Below, in pieces: positions 17,876 to 26,477 of a DNA stretch of 64,000 bases. Source of the stretch: Panacibacter ginsenosidivorans (GTDB taxonomy: Bacteria > Bacteroidota > Bacteroidia > Chitinophagales > Chitinophagaceae); NCBI RefSeq assembly GCF_007971225.1, contig NZ_CP042435.1, forward strand, positions 4,467,501 through 4,531,500, in the 5' to 3' direction. Under the pieces are notes generated by a model. The model saw only the letters and a program-made list of their open reading frames with translations. It made no database searches and was not told the origin of the DNA. The translations under genes were made by a program, and so were the position numbers. Each line of letters starts with the position of its first letter. Positions within the stretch are counted from its first letter, which is position 1.

Positions 17876-18495
17876 CGGTCACGGTTTTCTGTTTTCAAAT
17901 CATGGTTATCGAGTATCTTCCATTTCTCCACCAAAAAGCCATGCGGATTGTTGTCACTCCGTTCCACATTCCGCAGATATCCCTCGCTGACGAGGTTACG
18001 GGTAATGATCGTCGTCGGGCGGATGATCTTTTCCTTTGCAAAACATTTGAAATAAAACGGGTAATTATTGATGTCCACCTGTACACTGTCAAAACTGATC
18101 TCCTGGCTGATATTGCCCGAGATCAAATTGACGTAATAGGCATTCTCTTTTAGTGCATCGTATTGCTGCTTGGCGGAGTTATCCGCGAGATAAAGGGCCT
18201 TCGTGATATTTGCCTGCACCACTTTTTCATCCGGATCAAGGGTGAAGAAATAGTAGTGAAACATCCGGACATGGTCCCTTGCCTCTACCGGCACATTTTC
18301 TTTTCTTTCGGACGCAAAGGCTTCGAGTATTTTGCCGTTCGCAAGTATGTAGATCTTCTGTTGCATCATCCGCACTGTTTGCTGCGATGCATACAACGCG
18401 TACACCGTGATCGTGAGACACGCAACGATCAGGAACAGCGAGAAGGTTTTAATATGCCTGAACGCCGTGTCTATATTTTTCATTTGTCTGAACAT
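17872..18495 (-). CDS. traK: Conjugative transfer protein TraK (VirB8-like)
   Basis: The product is 207 aa. MKNIDTAFRHIKTFSLFLIV is the conserved TraK start, so Met5 (18483) is an equally good start codon. One membrane span (about 15-37) is followed by a periplasmic domain with ILANGKILEAFASERKENVPVEARDHV and FHYYFFTLDP, typical of this family. Role: bridge between inner-membrane and core complexes of the secretion channel. Confidence 0.92.
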   Translation of the reverse strand: MFRQMKNIDTAFRHIKTFSLFLIVACLTITVYALYASQQTVRMMQQKIYILANGKILEAFASERKENVPVEARDHVRMFHYYFFTLDPDEKVVQANITKALYLADNSAKQQYDALKENAYYVNLISGNISQEISFDSVQVDINNYPFYFKCFAKEKIIRPTTIITRNLVSEGYLRNVERSDNNPHGFLVEKWKILDNHDLKTENRDR

Positions 18496-18522
18496 CCTTC
18501 ACACATTTTCATTTTCACAATC

Positions 18523-19647
18523 CTATTTACCACCCACCTTACCCATATCATTGCCCAGGTCCCGCAAGAACTGTGTTCCTGCCGCACCCGTCATCGAAAC
18601 GGCATCACCTGCAGCAGAGGAACTCATGTTCGTAGTCTTCACCAGCAATGCATTGTGCCCGCCTGCCTGCACGATCCAGTTCGCTACCGTTGGCACGGTG
18701 AAATAACTCACGATGCCGATGACCATAAAGATCAGGTAGCCTGCATCGGTGGAACTAAAGAAGGTATCACCGGTAGCCTGCACCTGGTCAATATCGATCT
18801 GCAGCATGTTCTCCTGTATCTTACTGAGTACCGTACCCAGGATGTTCGCCACGGGCAACCATAAAAAGATATTGATATAGCGCGCCAGCCAGCTCGTCAA
18901 GGTGTGCTGGAAACCGTCAAAAACCGACAATCCGAAAACCAGCGGCCCGAGGATCGAAAGGATTACGAGGATAAAGGTGCGGATCGTGTTGACGCAGAGC
19001 GCCGCCGCCTCGTAGAGGATGTCAAGCACGTCCGCCATCCATTGTTTAATCGCGTTGCGGAAATTATACGACGCCTTTGCCAGCGCAAACTTGATATCAT
19101 TGCCGATCACATCGGTCCAGCTCTCATCATCGACGGTTTCCCCGGGGTACGTGTATTTGTACCATTTGTCATAGTCACCCGAACCCGTTTCACCAACATA
19201 CATCTGCCAGTACTCGGTCTGTTTCACCGCTTCTTCTTTTTGCTGCAGGAGTGTGGCAACGGCTTTCTGAGAGTCCTCCAGCATCGCATTGGTACCGGAT
19301 ACCGTAGGTTCCATCACACCGCGGATCAACCCGATCACACCGCTGAAAAAACCAATTGCGATGCAGATCGCAAAGGGCCGCAGCAACGGATAAAAATCAA
19401 TCGGCTCGGCATTGGCGAGCGAACGCCAGACCCTGGAAGCGATATACCACAAGGCCGCAAAGCCGGCGATACCACGACCCACATCAATGAGATTCTCACA
19501 GAGCGGGATCATTTCATCATAGATATTATCCAGTACCGATTGCATGCTGTGGATACCATCCGCAACAGCGCCGTCATCCTGCGCAAACAACAATACCGGC
19601 ATACAAATCACTGCTATCGTACTGATAGCCTTTACACACATTTTCAT
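18523..19647 (-). CDS. traJ: Conjugative transfer protein TraJ (VirB6-like)
   Basis: The product is 374 aa. A signal peptide (ending LLFAQ) is followed by several membrane spans: about 55-75, 90-115, 215-245 and 290-320. MYDEMIPLCENLIDVGRGIAGF-type and FLWLPVANILGTVLSKIQ segments are characteristic of TraJ. This is the polytopic channel component of the inner membrane. It is 8 bp from the first TraI-like gene and 28 bp from traK. Confidence 0.9.
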   Translation of the reverse strand: MKMCVKAISTIAVICMPVLLFAQDDGAVADGIHSMQSVLDNIYDEMIPLCENLIDVGRGIAGFAALWYIASRVWRSLANAEPIDFYPLLRPFAICIAIGFFSGVIGLIRGVMEPTVSGTNAMLEDSQKAVATLLQQKEEAVKQTEYWQMYVGETGSGDYDKWYKYTYPGETVDDESWTDVIGNDIKFALAKASYNFRNAIKQWMADVLDILYEAAALCVNTIRTFILVILSILGPLVFGLSVFDGFQHTLTSWLARYINIFLWLPVANILGTVLSKIQENMLQIDIDQVQATGDTFFSSTDAGYLIFMVIGIVSYFTVPTVANWIVQAGGHNALLVKTTNMSSSAAGDAVSMTGAAGTQFLRDLGNDMGKVGGK

Positions 19648-19654
19648 ACATCAC

Positions 19655-20293
19655 TTATTTTGGAAGCCCGAACAATATTTTATTCTTCTCTATATTCCAC
19701 CATTCATTTTTCCGTTGCGCTGCCAGCACGGAGGTACCGCCATTAAAATGTTGCAGGAACAGCAGTTTATCCTGCACTTCATTGTAGATGCGGTCAATAC
19801 CTTCCAGTCTTTCTTCGTCACTCATCCGTAGCTGTTGCGCGGTAATGATTGTCAACAGGTCTTCTACATTTTTTGCACTCGCATCGAGCAGGTTGTTATA
19901 TACCGTGCTCATATAATCCAGTTCTTCCGGCGAAAACATGTCTGATGCCTGGAAGTTCTTAACAGCATTGCCTGCCGTTTTTACGATCAGCGATTCGTAG
20001 TAAAAAATATCCGCAACGCGTTTATAATTTTTCACCACGGGATTTACTTCGAGCAGGCTGTTGAGGAAATCATTGTGCAGGTTGAAATTCCCTTCCGATA
20101 TGTCTTTGATGGCGCCATAGCCATTGGACAGGATCTCATAGCCTTTATACATGTCACTCAGGATGCCTTTCAATTGCGCCAGCTTCTCAATATCCAGCAG
20201 CAATTGCTGTATCTCGTATTCCTGCGCCCTCGCTTTGAATGAGCCGGCGAAGAAACAAAGCGCAATTATCATCACGGTCCACTTTTTCATCAC
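19655..20293 (-). CDS. TraI-like secreted transfer protein, copy 3
   Basis: The product is 212 aa with a signal peptide (MMKKWTVMIIALCFFAGSFK, cleaved near ARAQ). It is helical. GYEILSNGYGAIKDISEGNFNLHNDF matches copy 2, and YMSTVYNNLLDASAKNVEDL with LRMSDEERLEGIDRIY matches both upstream paralogues. The C-terminus diverges (NEWWNIEKNKILFGLPK). It is expected in the periplasm, possibly a VirB5-like accessory; function is inferred from position. Confidence 0.72.
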   Translation of the reverse strand: MMKKWTVMIIALCFFAGSFKARAQEYEIQQLLLDIEKLAQLKGILSDMYKGYEILSNGYGAIKDISEGNFNLHNDFLNSLLEVNPVVKNYKRVADIFYYESLIVKTAGNAVKNFQASDMFSPEELDYMSTVYNNLLDASAKNVEDLLTIITAQQLRMSDEERLEGIDRIYNEVQDKLLFLQHFNGGTSVLAAQRKNEWWNIEKNKILFGLPK

Positions 20294-20296
20294 TCA

Positions 20297-20938
20297 CTAT
20301 TTGATATTGTATAACTTTTTCACCCTGTCCGTTTCACTCTGCTGTTTGATACGCTGGACAGATAACATTTGCGCCTGTTTGCTGAACGATTGTACAAACG
20401 CATATTTGTCCTGCAGCGAAGCATACATCACTTTGATGTTTTGCAGACGCTCATCATCGGTCATTTGCAGTTCACCATCCATTATAAATGTGGTGAGTTG
20501 ATCGAGATCAGCCGCAGCGCCGTTGATGATATTGTTGTAAACACGTTGCAGGTATTCCTTTTCCGCATCCATAAAAAAATCATTCGCTAAAACCTGTGTC
20601 GTACCTGCTTTTGCAGCCGCCTCAATTTTGGTGGCCAGCACGACGGCATCTGCCACATAAAAAGAAGCTGCAATAACAGGGTTTACAATCTTCAGCGAAT
20701 CAAAATGACCTTCATGCAAAAAGAAATCGCCGTGTTTAATGTCATTGATCGTATTGATCCCTTCCTTCGCGATACTGTATCCCTTTTCGAGGTAACCGGC
20801 ATAGACCTTTAACGCACCGATCTGTTCCACGAGGTATTTGATCTGGGTCTTTTTCTGCTGGAACCATTCCGCAATTGTTTGCGCATGTAAGACCTGTACC
20901 GCGAAACACAAGAACAACAATATCATTATCCGCTTCAT
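20297..20938 (-). CDS. TraI-like secreted transfer protein, copy 2
   Basis: The product is 213 aa with a signal peptide ending LHAQ. The helical body has KKTQIKYLVEQIGALKVYAG and GYSIAKEGINTINDIKHGDF, then YLQRVYNNIINGAAADLDQL and LQMTDDERLQNIKVMY. The C-terminus reads QRIKQQSETDRVKKLYNIK, very similar to copy 1. It lies 3 bp before copy 3. It looks like a tandem duplicate within the tra operon. Confidence 0.74.
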   Translation of the reverse strand: MKRIMILLFLCFAVQVLHAQTIAEWFQQKKTQIKYLVEQIGALKVYAGYLEKGYSIAKEGINTINDIKHGDFFLHEGHFDSLKIVNPVIAASFYVADAVVLATKIEAAAKAGTTQVLANDFFMDAEKEYLQRVYNNIINGAAADLDQLTTFIMDGELQMTDDERLQNIKVMYASLQDKYAFVQSFSKQAQMLSVQRIKQQSETDRVKKLYNIK

Positions 20939-20947
20939 AAAATATTA

Positions 20948-20961
20948 TATAAGCACTTATA
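20948..20961. repeat. Short inverted repeat between TraI-like genes
   Basis: TATAAGCACTTATA has 6-bp arms around a central CA in the 26-bp gap between copies 1 and 2. Related TATATAAGCAC sequence occurs at 5701. Role unknown; it could be an internal regulatory site. Confidence 0.35.
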
Positions 20962-20964
20962 CAT

Positions 20965-21645
20965 TTATTCCAGACCGTATAATTTCTTCACGACATCCAC
21001 ATCGCTTTGCTGTTTCGCCCTTTGCAAACTCATGATGATATTTTGCTGGTTGAACTGTCGCAGGTCGTCGAAGTTGGTATCAATATCTGCAGCGACATTG
21101 CTGATGATGGCGAGCCGCGCCGCGTCGCTCATTTGCGTTTCAAAAGAATTGATAACGATAAAGATCGCGTCTAGGTTTTTGATGCTTTGATCGAGTATGC
21201 CACTGTACACTTTTTCCATGTATGCGATCTCGTCCGCTGTAAAATTTTTATCCTGTTTGAACAGTGCAAATGCTTTCTCATATTCTGATACGATGAGCTT
21301 TTGTTTGTCAATGATCTCCTTTACCTTGTAGTAATAGCTGATAACAGCTTTTACTTTTCGCAACTCGTCAAAGTAATCCGCATACAAATCCTTTTGCTTG
21401 TCTACCCAATCCGTGATCTCATCCAGCTTCAGCTTCGACATTTCATTCTCGATCGTCTTCTGCGCATTCTGCAACCAGATCGTCTTTGTCTGCAAACGCT
21501 GGATCATCAGGTCCACCGCTTTGATGACCTTGATCACTGCCTCCCTGATGATCTGTATGATGGGAATAGCGGCGGCCTGTGTTTTTGCCACCGGCATGGC
21601 CGCAAGCATTAACACCAAACACAGCAACAACAACTTCTTTTTCAT
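20965..21645 (-). CDS. traI: Conjugative transfer protein TraI, copy 1
   Basis: The product is 226 aa. A signal peptide (MKKKLLLLCLVLMLAAMPVA, near KTQAA) precedes a helical body with VIKVIKAVDLMIQRLQTKTIW and LDEITDWVDKQKDLYADYFDEL, a strong match to Bacteroidota conjugal TraI. The C-terminal half has YMEKVYSGILDQSIKNLDAI, TQMSDAARLAIIS and SLQRAKQQSDVDVVKKLYGLE, shared with the next two genes. Periplasmic role in the transfer channel. Confidence 0.85.
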   Translation of the reverse strand: MKKKLLLLCLVLMLAAMPVAKTQAAAIPIIQIIREAVIKVIKAVDLMIQRLQTKTIWLQNAQKTIENEMSKLKLDEITDWVDKQKDLYADYFDELRKVKAVISYYYKVKEIIDKQKLIVSEYEKAFALFKQDKNFTADEIAYMEKVYSGILDQSIKNLDAIFIVINSFETQMSDAARLAIISNVAADIDTNFDDLRQFNQQNIIMSLQRAKQQSDVDVVKKLYGLE

Positions 21646-21649
21646 AACC

Positions 21650-22039
21650 TCATGCTTTTGCTATTTTCTGATAGGCATTATTGCCCAGCAGCATCATTTG
21701 TTTGACCGGGTGGAATGAACATTCGCGCCCGTGATTCAGTTCCACCAGTTGACGGGTGGCGGCATTGTACACCGCGTACCATTCTTCGTTTTCATGCGTC
21801 TGCGTGGCGGGTGCCGGGTTAAAAAGGTATTCTTTAACCACCGTTCTTTTTACCTGGTACAGTTCCGTTAGCAAATCGACCTGTTCGATGCGGATGATGT
21901 CCGTCTCCTTACTGAATTCAAATTGCCGTTCCCGCTGGTAAACACCTTCCATATACAGTACCCTGCTGACCTCGCGCAATGTCCTGTTGCAACCCAGCAG
22001 CCACATGCATTTTAGCTTTGTAAAAACATCCCATTTCAT
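21650..22039 (-). CDS. Hypothetical protein in the TraH slot
   Basis: The product is 129 aa, soluble. The N-terminus KCMWLLGCNRTLREVSRVLY could be a short anchor-like segment. EQVDLLTELYQVKRTVVKEYL and the end SFHPVKQMMLLGNNAYQKIA are not matched to a known family. It lies between traG and traI with gaps of 28 and 4 bp, where CTnDOT-type operons carry traH, so it is part of the transfer operon. Confidence 0.6.
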   Translation of the reverse strand: MKWDVFTKLKCMWLLGCNRTLREVSRVLYMEGVYQRERQFEFSKETDIIRIEQVDLLTELYQVKRTVVKEYLFNPAPATQTHENEEWYAVYNAATRQLVELNHGRECSFHPVKQMMLLGNNAYQKIAKA

Positions 22040-22067
22040 GATTTCTATTTTATGGTTGATAATTGTG

Positions 22068-24509
22068 TCATTTATTGTTAATATCCCTGATCAATGCCCT
22101 GATACCGTTTTCCACACTGCCCTGTTGCTGCGCATACTCCATTACTTTTACTCTTTCCTTTCCGTCGGTAGTGAACGCATAATATTCTTCGGGACAGAGC
22201 TCGTTCTTATACACTTTGGTGACCTGCCCGCCGAGGTCGATAAAGATTTCCCGGTTATCCTTATTCACCGATAACAAAATGGTCTTTGCTTTTTCGGACA
22301 ACCCCAGTACATCCTGCAGCTTGTCAAACTTGTTCATGAACTTGCGCATGTCCATCAGTATCTTGATATCGGCGTTGTTGATGATGGCGTCCTTGATGAT
22401 GGGTGAGCTGATGAGGTCATCGAGTTCCTGTGTAATGACACCGGGAATGCCATTGAATTTGCGGATCGTTTTGAAGGCATATCGTAAGAACTCCGCCATA
22501 CCGCTTTTGGCGATGGCTTTCCACGCCTCATCGATCATCAGCACCTTTCTCTTGCCCGCCAGCTTGCGCATTTTGGAAATGAACATTTCTGTTATCGCCA
22601 GGGTCACCACCGGGAAAATGATCGGGTGGTCTTTACAGTTGTCCAGTTCAAAGACGCAAAAGGGCTGGTTTAAAATGTCCAGTTTCTCGGTGGCGTTGAG
22701 CAGGAAATCAAATTCACCGTTTTTGTAATAGGGACGCAGCACATACAGGAAATTATTGACATCAAAATCCCGGTCTTTTACATTGTGGCCTTTCAGCACT
22801 TCCAGGTAGTTGGTCTGCAGGTATTCATAGAAAGTATTGAAGCATGGAAATACATTTGTTGCTGACTGCAGGTAATCGTAATACCCGCTCAACGCGTTGG
22901 AGAGTGCGACGTATTCGCTACGGTTAAAGCTTTCATTTTCCTGCTTCCAGAGCGTAACCAGCAATGCTTTGAGACTTTCCTTTTTCTCGCTGTCCATAAA
23001 GTCCCCCGGCGGCAGGTAAAAGGGATTGAACTTGATCGGGTCTTTTTCTTCGTAGGTGAAATAATAACCACCCACCAGTTCACACAGCCCTTTGTAACTG
23101 CCACCGATATCCACCGTCACGCAATGCGCGCCCTGCTCATACAGCGAATGCAGGATATGATTTACCGTCATGCTTTTGCCCCCACCAGACGTCCCGCAAA
23201 CGAGCATTCCCATGTTGGAAGTGATGCCCGCTTTGCGCGGCGCATCAAACATATCAAGGAAAACGGGTCGCCCGTTGAGCCGGTCACAAAAACGAATCCC
23301 ATCCTTTGGCGGATCACTGCGGTAATTGGTTTCCAGGGCGAGGAAGCAACAGGCCTGTTCCGCGAAGGTGTCAAAGCAATCATTCGATGGAAAATCACCG
23401 GCGTTACCCGGCATACAGGCCCAGAACTGCTGCGGTGCACCGCTGACCTCCTGTTTGGCTACCGCATCGATCTGCGCCATGGCAGAAGACACTTTGTTCT
23501 TCAGGTCTTTCAACTCCACGGGATCATTGCTCCAGGCGATGATGTTGAAATGCGCCCTGACCGGCATCCGCTGCGCACCAATGGCTTCGTTCAGGAAATC
23601 ATTGGTGGCATCACGTGAAATCGCATTTTCCCGCGAGTATGCGGATAGCGATTGCAACCGCAGCCTTTTACTTTCCAGTTTCTTTAAGGTCACCTGCGCA
23701 TCCTCGATAAATATGAACTGGTTGTAGATATGATTGCAAAACAGCAGCAGCCCCATCGGTGCGGCAAACCCCAGCGGGAACCTTGTCCGGTCTGTAGAGT
23801 ATTTGTCATAGGTCATGCGTGCACCGCAATGCGCCGGTAAATCCTGTACATCGGCCAGCGAATAGATCTGGCAGGACAGGTCGCCCACCCTGATCTCTTC
23901 CGCGAAACTCAGCTCTCTTAACACCTGTACTTCGCCGGGTGTATTCAGGTTGCAATACTTTTCGATAATGCCTGCTTGCTTTTTCGTACCTGCGAGTTCA
24001 TTATCTTTTAGCCGCCGCAACTGCATAAACCCACTGTCTTTTAAGATCCTTTCAAATTGCCCGACCGTTTCGAGGAAATCATGCAGCAACTGCGGCTGGA
24101 CCGTTTCCACCGGCACGATGGTTTTCTTCAGCAACCCGGAATACATGGATGTAACCGCTCTGCGGTTCGCCGGCTTCTTTGTCAGGTAAATAAAGCAGGA
24201 ATGATGCAGGTAAGACCTGCCGTTGAAGTATCGTTGGCTGCTGTCCGCGAGGAAACCGCCACCGTTTGCCTGGCTCTTATACCTGTCTTGCGTATACCAA
24301 TCCTGCTTATGAAAGATGCATTGCTTGGGCAACACCCGGATCGCCTTGATTAATGCCTGGTGGACCGCTTCATAGTCTTCCTCAGAAAGTGTGAAGATCT
24401 CCGGCAGCGTCACCTCAAACGCGACGGTGATATCTCCCTGCTTTGATAAAATGCAATCGTGTTCCACGCCCATAATGGGCAGTATGTCTTCCAGTGTTCT
24501 TTCCATCAC
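22068..24509 (-). CDS. traG: Conjugation ATPase TraG (VirB4-like)
   Basis: The product is 813 aa, the usual family length. The N-terminal domain (1-400) starts MMERTLEDILPIMGVEHDCI. Walker A is GTSGGGKS at about 439-446, and Walker B is VLMIDEAWKAI with the Bacteroidota-type VITQELDDL following. Family role: cytoplasmic ATPase that energises pilus assembly and substrate transfer. It is adjacent to traF with no gap and is the most certain tra gene in the window. Confidence 0.96.
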   Translation of the reverse strand: MMERTLEDILPIMGVEHDCILSKQGDITVAFEVTLPEIFTLSEEDYEAVHQALIKAIRVLPKQCIFHKQDWYTQDRYKSQANGGGFLADSSQRYFNGRSYLHHSCFIYLTKKPANRRAVTSMYSGLLKKTIVPVETVQPQLLHDFLETVGQFERILKDSGFMQLRRLKDNELAGTKKQAGIIEKYCNLNTPGEVQVLRELSFAEEIRVGDLSCQIYSLADVQDLPAHCGARMTYDKYSTDRTRFPLGFAAPMGLLLFCNHIYNQFIFIEDAQVTLKKLESKRLRLQSLSAYSRENAISRDATNDFLNEAIGAQRMPVRAHFNIIAWSNDPVELKDLKNKVSSAMAQIDAVAKQEVSGAPQQFWACMPGNAGDFPSNDCFDTFAEQACCFLALETNYRSDPPKDGIRFCDRLNGRPVFLDMFDAPRKAGITSNMGMLVCGTSGGGKSMTVNHILHSLYEQGAHCVTVDIGGSYKGLCELVGGYYFTYEEKDPIKFNPFYLPPGDFMDSEKKESLKALLVTLWKQENESFNRSEYVALSNALSGYYDYLQSATNVFPCFNTFYEYLQTNYLEVLKGHNVKDRDFDVNNFLYVLRPYYKNGEFDFLLNATEKLDILNQPFCVFELDNCKDHPIIFPVVTLAITEMFISKMRKLAGKRKVLMIDEAWKAIAKSGMAEFLRYAFKTIRKFNGIPGVITQELDDLISSPIIKDAIINNADIKILMDMRKFMNKFDKLQDVLGLSEKAKTILLSVNKDNREIFIDLGGQVTKVYKNELCPEEYYAFTTDGKERVKVMEYAQQQGSVENGIRALIRDINNK

Positions 24510-24833
24510 TTATGCTTTCTTCACTAACTGAATAAATGTTTGTCTCGAATAGGACTTGATGACTGTTGGAACGGACCGGCGCGCTATTTTCTTCATGATC
24601 CCATGCTCACCATACGTACGGCTGGTGCGGTACACTTTGAAAAAAAGCAGCCCGGTGAGTAAGCCAACGACTGCGATACAGATAAATGGATTGATACCGA
24701 TAATATATAGCGCCGCAAACAGTATCAGTAACAACAGCAGCCCACCGGCGAGGTACCAGATGTATTGTGCCTTCAGCCCGCGAAACTCAATGGGTTTGTT
24801 GATCCCTTTGTTGACCTGGTATACACTTGCCAT
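24510..24833 (-). CDS. traF: Conjugative transfer protein TraF (DUF4133)
   Basis: The product is 107 aa from Met at 24833 (MASVYQVNKGINKPIEFRGL, the conserved family start); an upstream Met at 24839 is also in frame. Two membrane spans (about 26-45 and 47-66) are followed by KVYRTSRTYGEHGIMKKIA. DUF4133 is a VirB3-like inner-membrane partner of TraG. The stop abuts the traG start. Confidence 0.92.
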   Translation of the reverse strand: MASVYQVNKGINKPIEFRGLKAQYIWYLAGGLLLLLILFAALYIIGINPFICIAVVGLLTGLLFFKVYRTSRTYGEHGIMKKIARRSVPTVIKSYSRQTFIQLVKKA

Positions 24834-24845
24834 AAACACCCGGTT

Positions 24846-25181
24846 TTATAATCCAAAGAAGCTGCGGAGCACTGTGGCCACGATCACGAGGAAAATACAA
24901 CTCCCAAACCACGCCGCCGCCACGCGTCCCGTATCGGGCTCACCCGCATTCCACTTGTTATACACTTTCACAGCGCCGATCAACCCGACCACGGCCCCGA
25001 TCGCATACATAAGGTTGGTTCCATCGTCGAAATATCCACGCACCATGTCATTGGCGTCCTGTATACCCTGGTTGCCGTCCTGCGCCAGTACTTTTGTCGT
25101 TGCTAAAACCGTCGCGATCATCACGCAGGCACACACGATGCCCTTTCTGCTTATAAAGCAGTTCGCTCTCCACTTTTTCAT
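24846..25181 (-). CDS. traE: Conjugative transfer protein TraE (DUF4134)
   Basis: The product is 111 aa. A signal-like hydrophobic segment (about 15-33, ending VLAQ) precedes GIQDANDMVRGYFDDGTNLMYAIGAVVGLIGAVKVYNKW, the DUF4134 core with two spans. Pilin-like (VirB2) role by family. It stands 6-12 bp before traF. Confidence 0.92.
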   Translation of the reverse strand: MKKWRANCFISRKGIVCACVMIATVLATTKVLAQDGNQGIQDANDMVRGYFDDGTNLMYAIGAVVGLIGAVKVYNKWNAGEPDTGRVAAAWFGSCIFLVIVATVLRSFFGL

Positions 25182-25231
25182 ACTTCACTATGCTTTATTT
25201 GATTAAGCTCTTTCTATCGCCCTCGTGTAGT

Positions 25232-25269
25232 GCTTCCGGCAACCTCCCCGTGAGGGGAGGTGCGGAAGC
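25232..25269. repeat. Strong GC-rich hairpin upstream of traE
   Basis: GCTTCCG (25232-25238) and ACCTCCCC (25242-25249) pair with GGGGAGGT and CGGAAGC, giving a two-part stem with a GTGA loop. No T-run follows on either strand, so it is not a standard terminator. It lies between the leader gene and traE and could be an attenuator or a dispersed palindromic repeat. Confidence 0.6.
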
Positions 25270-25282
25270 TGCGCCACCACCC

Positions 25283-25744
25283 TTAACTCAACCACAACTT
25301 GTCTAGCTCACCGGCACGCAGGTGAATGGCGCACTTGTTCTTACATTCCACCATGATCACTGTATTAATCTCACGCTGATAACGTGTGTTATTCAATTGC
25401 GGGTAATCCTTTATGCGTTGCTGTAACCCAAAGCACAGCTCTTCTTTTACATAGCCTTTGTCGGCTGCCTGCATAATAAACGCTTTCACAGCTTCAGCCA
25501 GGTCATGAGCAAAAGGAATGAGGTTCTCATCTTCATCCTCACTGTTATCTTCCTGTTCTGTCGATGTTGATAAATCCGTATGGTGTGATGCCGCATTACG
25601 TACAACCGGCAACACCCATCTTTTTCTTTTGGCCAGCAACACTATCTCTTTGCGGTAGAATAATAGTAAGATGGAGCACTCATACAATACGGTAAGGATG
25701 ACGATGATTTTCCAGTATTCACTCCAGGAGATTTGTTGTAACAT
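25283..25744 (-). CDS. Small membrane protein heading the tra operon
   Basis: The product is 153 aa. QISWSEYWKIIVILTVLYECSI (about 4-25) is a single membrane span, then a basic FYRKEIVLLAKRKR segment and a soluble acidic C-terminal domain (LAEAVKAFIMQAADKGYVKEEL, CAIHLRAGELDKLWL). A frameshifted paralogue lies at 49204-49690. It sits first in the operon, after two operator-like palindromes. Function unknown; genes of this shape recur upstream of traE. Confidence 0.7.
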   Translation of the reverse strand: MLQQISWSEYWKIIVILTVLYECSILLLFYRKEIVLLAKRKRWVLPVVRNAASHHTDLSTSTEQEDNSEDEDENLIPFAHDLAEAVKAFIMQAADKGYVKEELCFGLQQRIKDYPQLNNTRYQREINTVIMVECKNKCAIHLRAGELDKLWLS

Positions 25745-25800
25745 GGCGTTTGATTTTCTTACACAAAGATGCCATGCTGCGAAAGGGCGTTTTCACACCG

Positions 25801-25961
25801 CGAACCGTATTCGGAAATATTTTTTTTGAAGGTGTTTTTGGGCTGTATGCTTGCGGTATGCTAACGAAATGAAGGGCAAATGGCTGGAATCGCCATACAG
25901 GTGTGGCATTATTAAAATAAATACACAACACGAACCGTATACGGTAATACTTTTTTGAAGG
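25801..25961 (-). promoter_or_regulatory. Duplicated operator-like sites upstream of the tra operon
   Basis: CGAACCGTATTCGGAAATA (25801-25819) and CGAACCGTATACGGTAATA (25931-25949) are near-identical direct repeats, both followed by a T6-T8 run and TGAAGG. The second contains a perfect 12-bp palindrome ACCGTATACGGT (25934-25945), the first a two-mismatch version. They are 130 bp apart. They lie 57-217 bp upstream of the tra leader gene, so binding by an element regulator such as RteC is inferred. An overlapping open frame (25719-26006) is probably not a gene. Confidence 0.55.
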
Positions 25962-26002
25962 GCTCCCGAAGCATCGGAAGGGCAGTTTGACAGTTACCCG
26001 GG

Positions 26003-26434
26003 TCACTCTACGACCGAATCATAATAACTTTCCCCGGGTATTTTATTGCCATGCAAACCGTTCAGCATAGCGATCTGGCCGACATGGGTTGTCATGTCCA
26101 GGATAGGTCCCTGAAGCAGCTTTTTACTGGTATCTACGTCAATTGCTCTCAGTTGCAAAACAGTTGCTAAGTCCTCCAGGCCACGCAGCAATCGTTCCCG
26201 TTCTCCTTCAAAATCCAATGCGTTGGGGTAAGCTACATTGAAATGTCCTTCGGTAAGCAGCGACCGCGATTTGACTGCGAGATCGAACATGTGACGGATG
26301 ATCTCATTCGGGGTCCTTGCAGGAGTGCTGATGGCAAAGTTGCCAAAATCCGCTTTTGAACCCATGGTAGCTTTGCTAAAGCGGTACGCGATCGCTTTGA
26401 CAGCATGTACCAGCAGTTGATTTTGTATCTCCAC
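26003..26434 (-). CDS. DinB-family protein
   Basis: The product is 143 aa, a four-helix bundle pattern. TPNEIIRHMFDLAVKS has a metal-site-like His, and the end ILDMTTHVGQIAMLNGLHGN has two His residues at the usual DinB position. Members are thiol- or metal-dependent transferases of unknown substrate. It is last in the TetR-controlled operon, 43 bp after the GNAT-cupin gene. Confidence 0.7.
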   Translation of the reverse strand: MEIQNQLLVHAVKAIAYRFSKATMGSKADFGNFAISTPARTPNEIIRHMFDLAVKSRSLLTEGHFNVAYPNALDFEGERERLLRGLEDLATVLQLRAIDVDTSKKLLQGPILDMTTHVGQIAMLNGLHGNKIPGESYYDSVVE

Positions 26435-26477
26435 AAAAAGAAAATTTTTTGCTTATTAAAGTATGCTGCCAGGCTAA

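Larger units (their letters stand above)
11274..25744 (-). mobile_element. Tra (conjugation) module of a Bacteroidota integrative conjugative element
   Basis: Seventeen genes on one strand follow the CTnDOT-type order traE, F, G, (H slot), I (three copies), J, K, L, M, N with small or overlapping gaps. This is a Bacteroidota type IV secretion set. TraA-D, TraO-Q, relaxase and coupling protein were not seen, so the module is either split or incomplete in this window. The limits of the mobile element itself cannot be set. Confidence 0.8.

Noticed and set aside
18163-19746. Long plus-strand frames (233 and 280 aa) over traK, traJ and the TraI-like genes
   Set aside because: Their composition is that of reverse-complemented tra coding sequence, with no signal peptide or domain, and the minus-strand tra genes are certain.
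22216-23727. Plus-strand frames of 130-170 aa inside traG
   Set aside because: Antisense shadows of the conserved traG ATPase.
25719-26006. 95-aa frame between the tra leader gene and the DinB gene
   Set aside because: It spans the duplicated operator-like sites and overlaps the start of the tra leader gene; no family resemblance.
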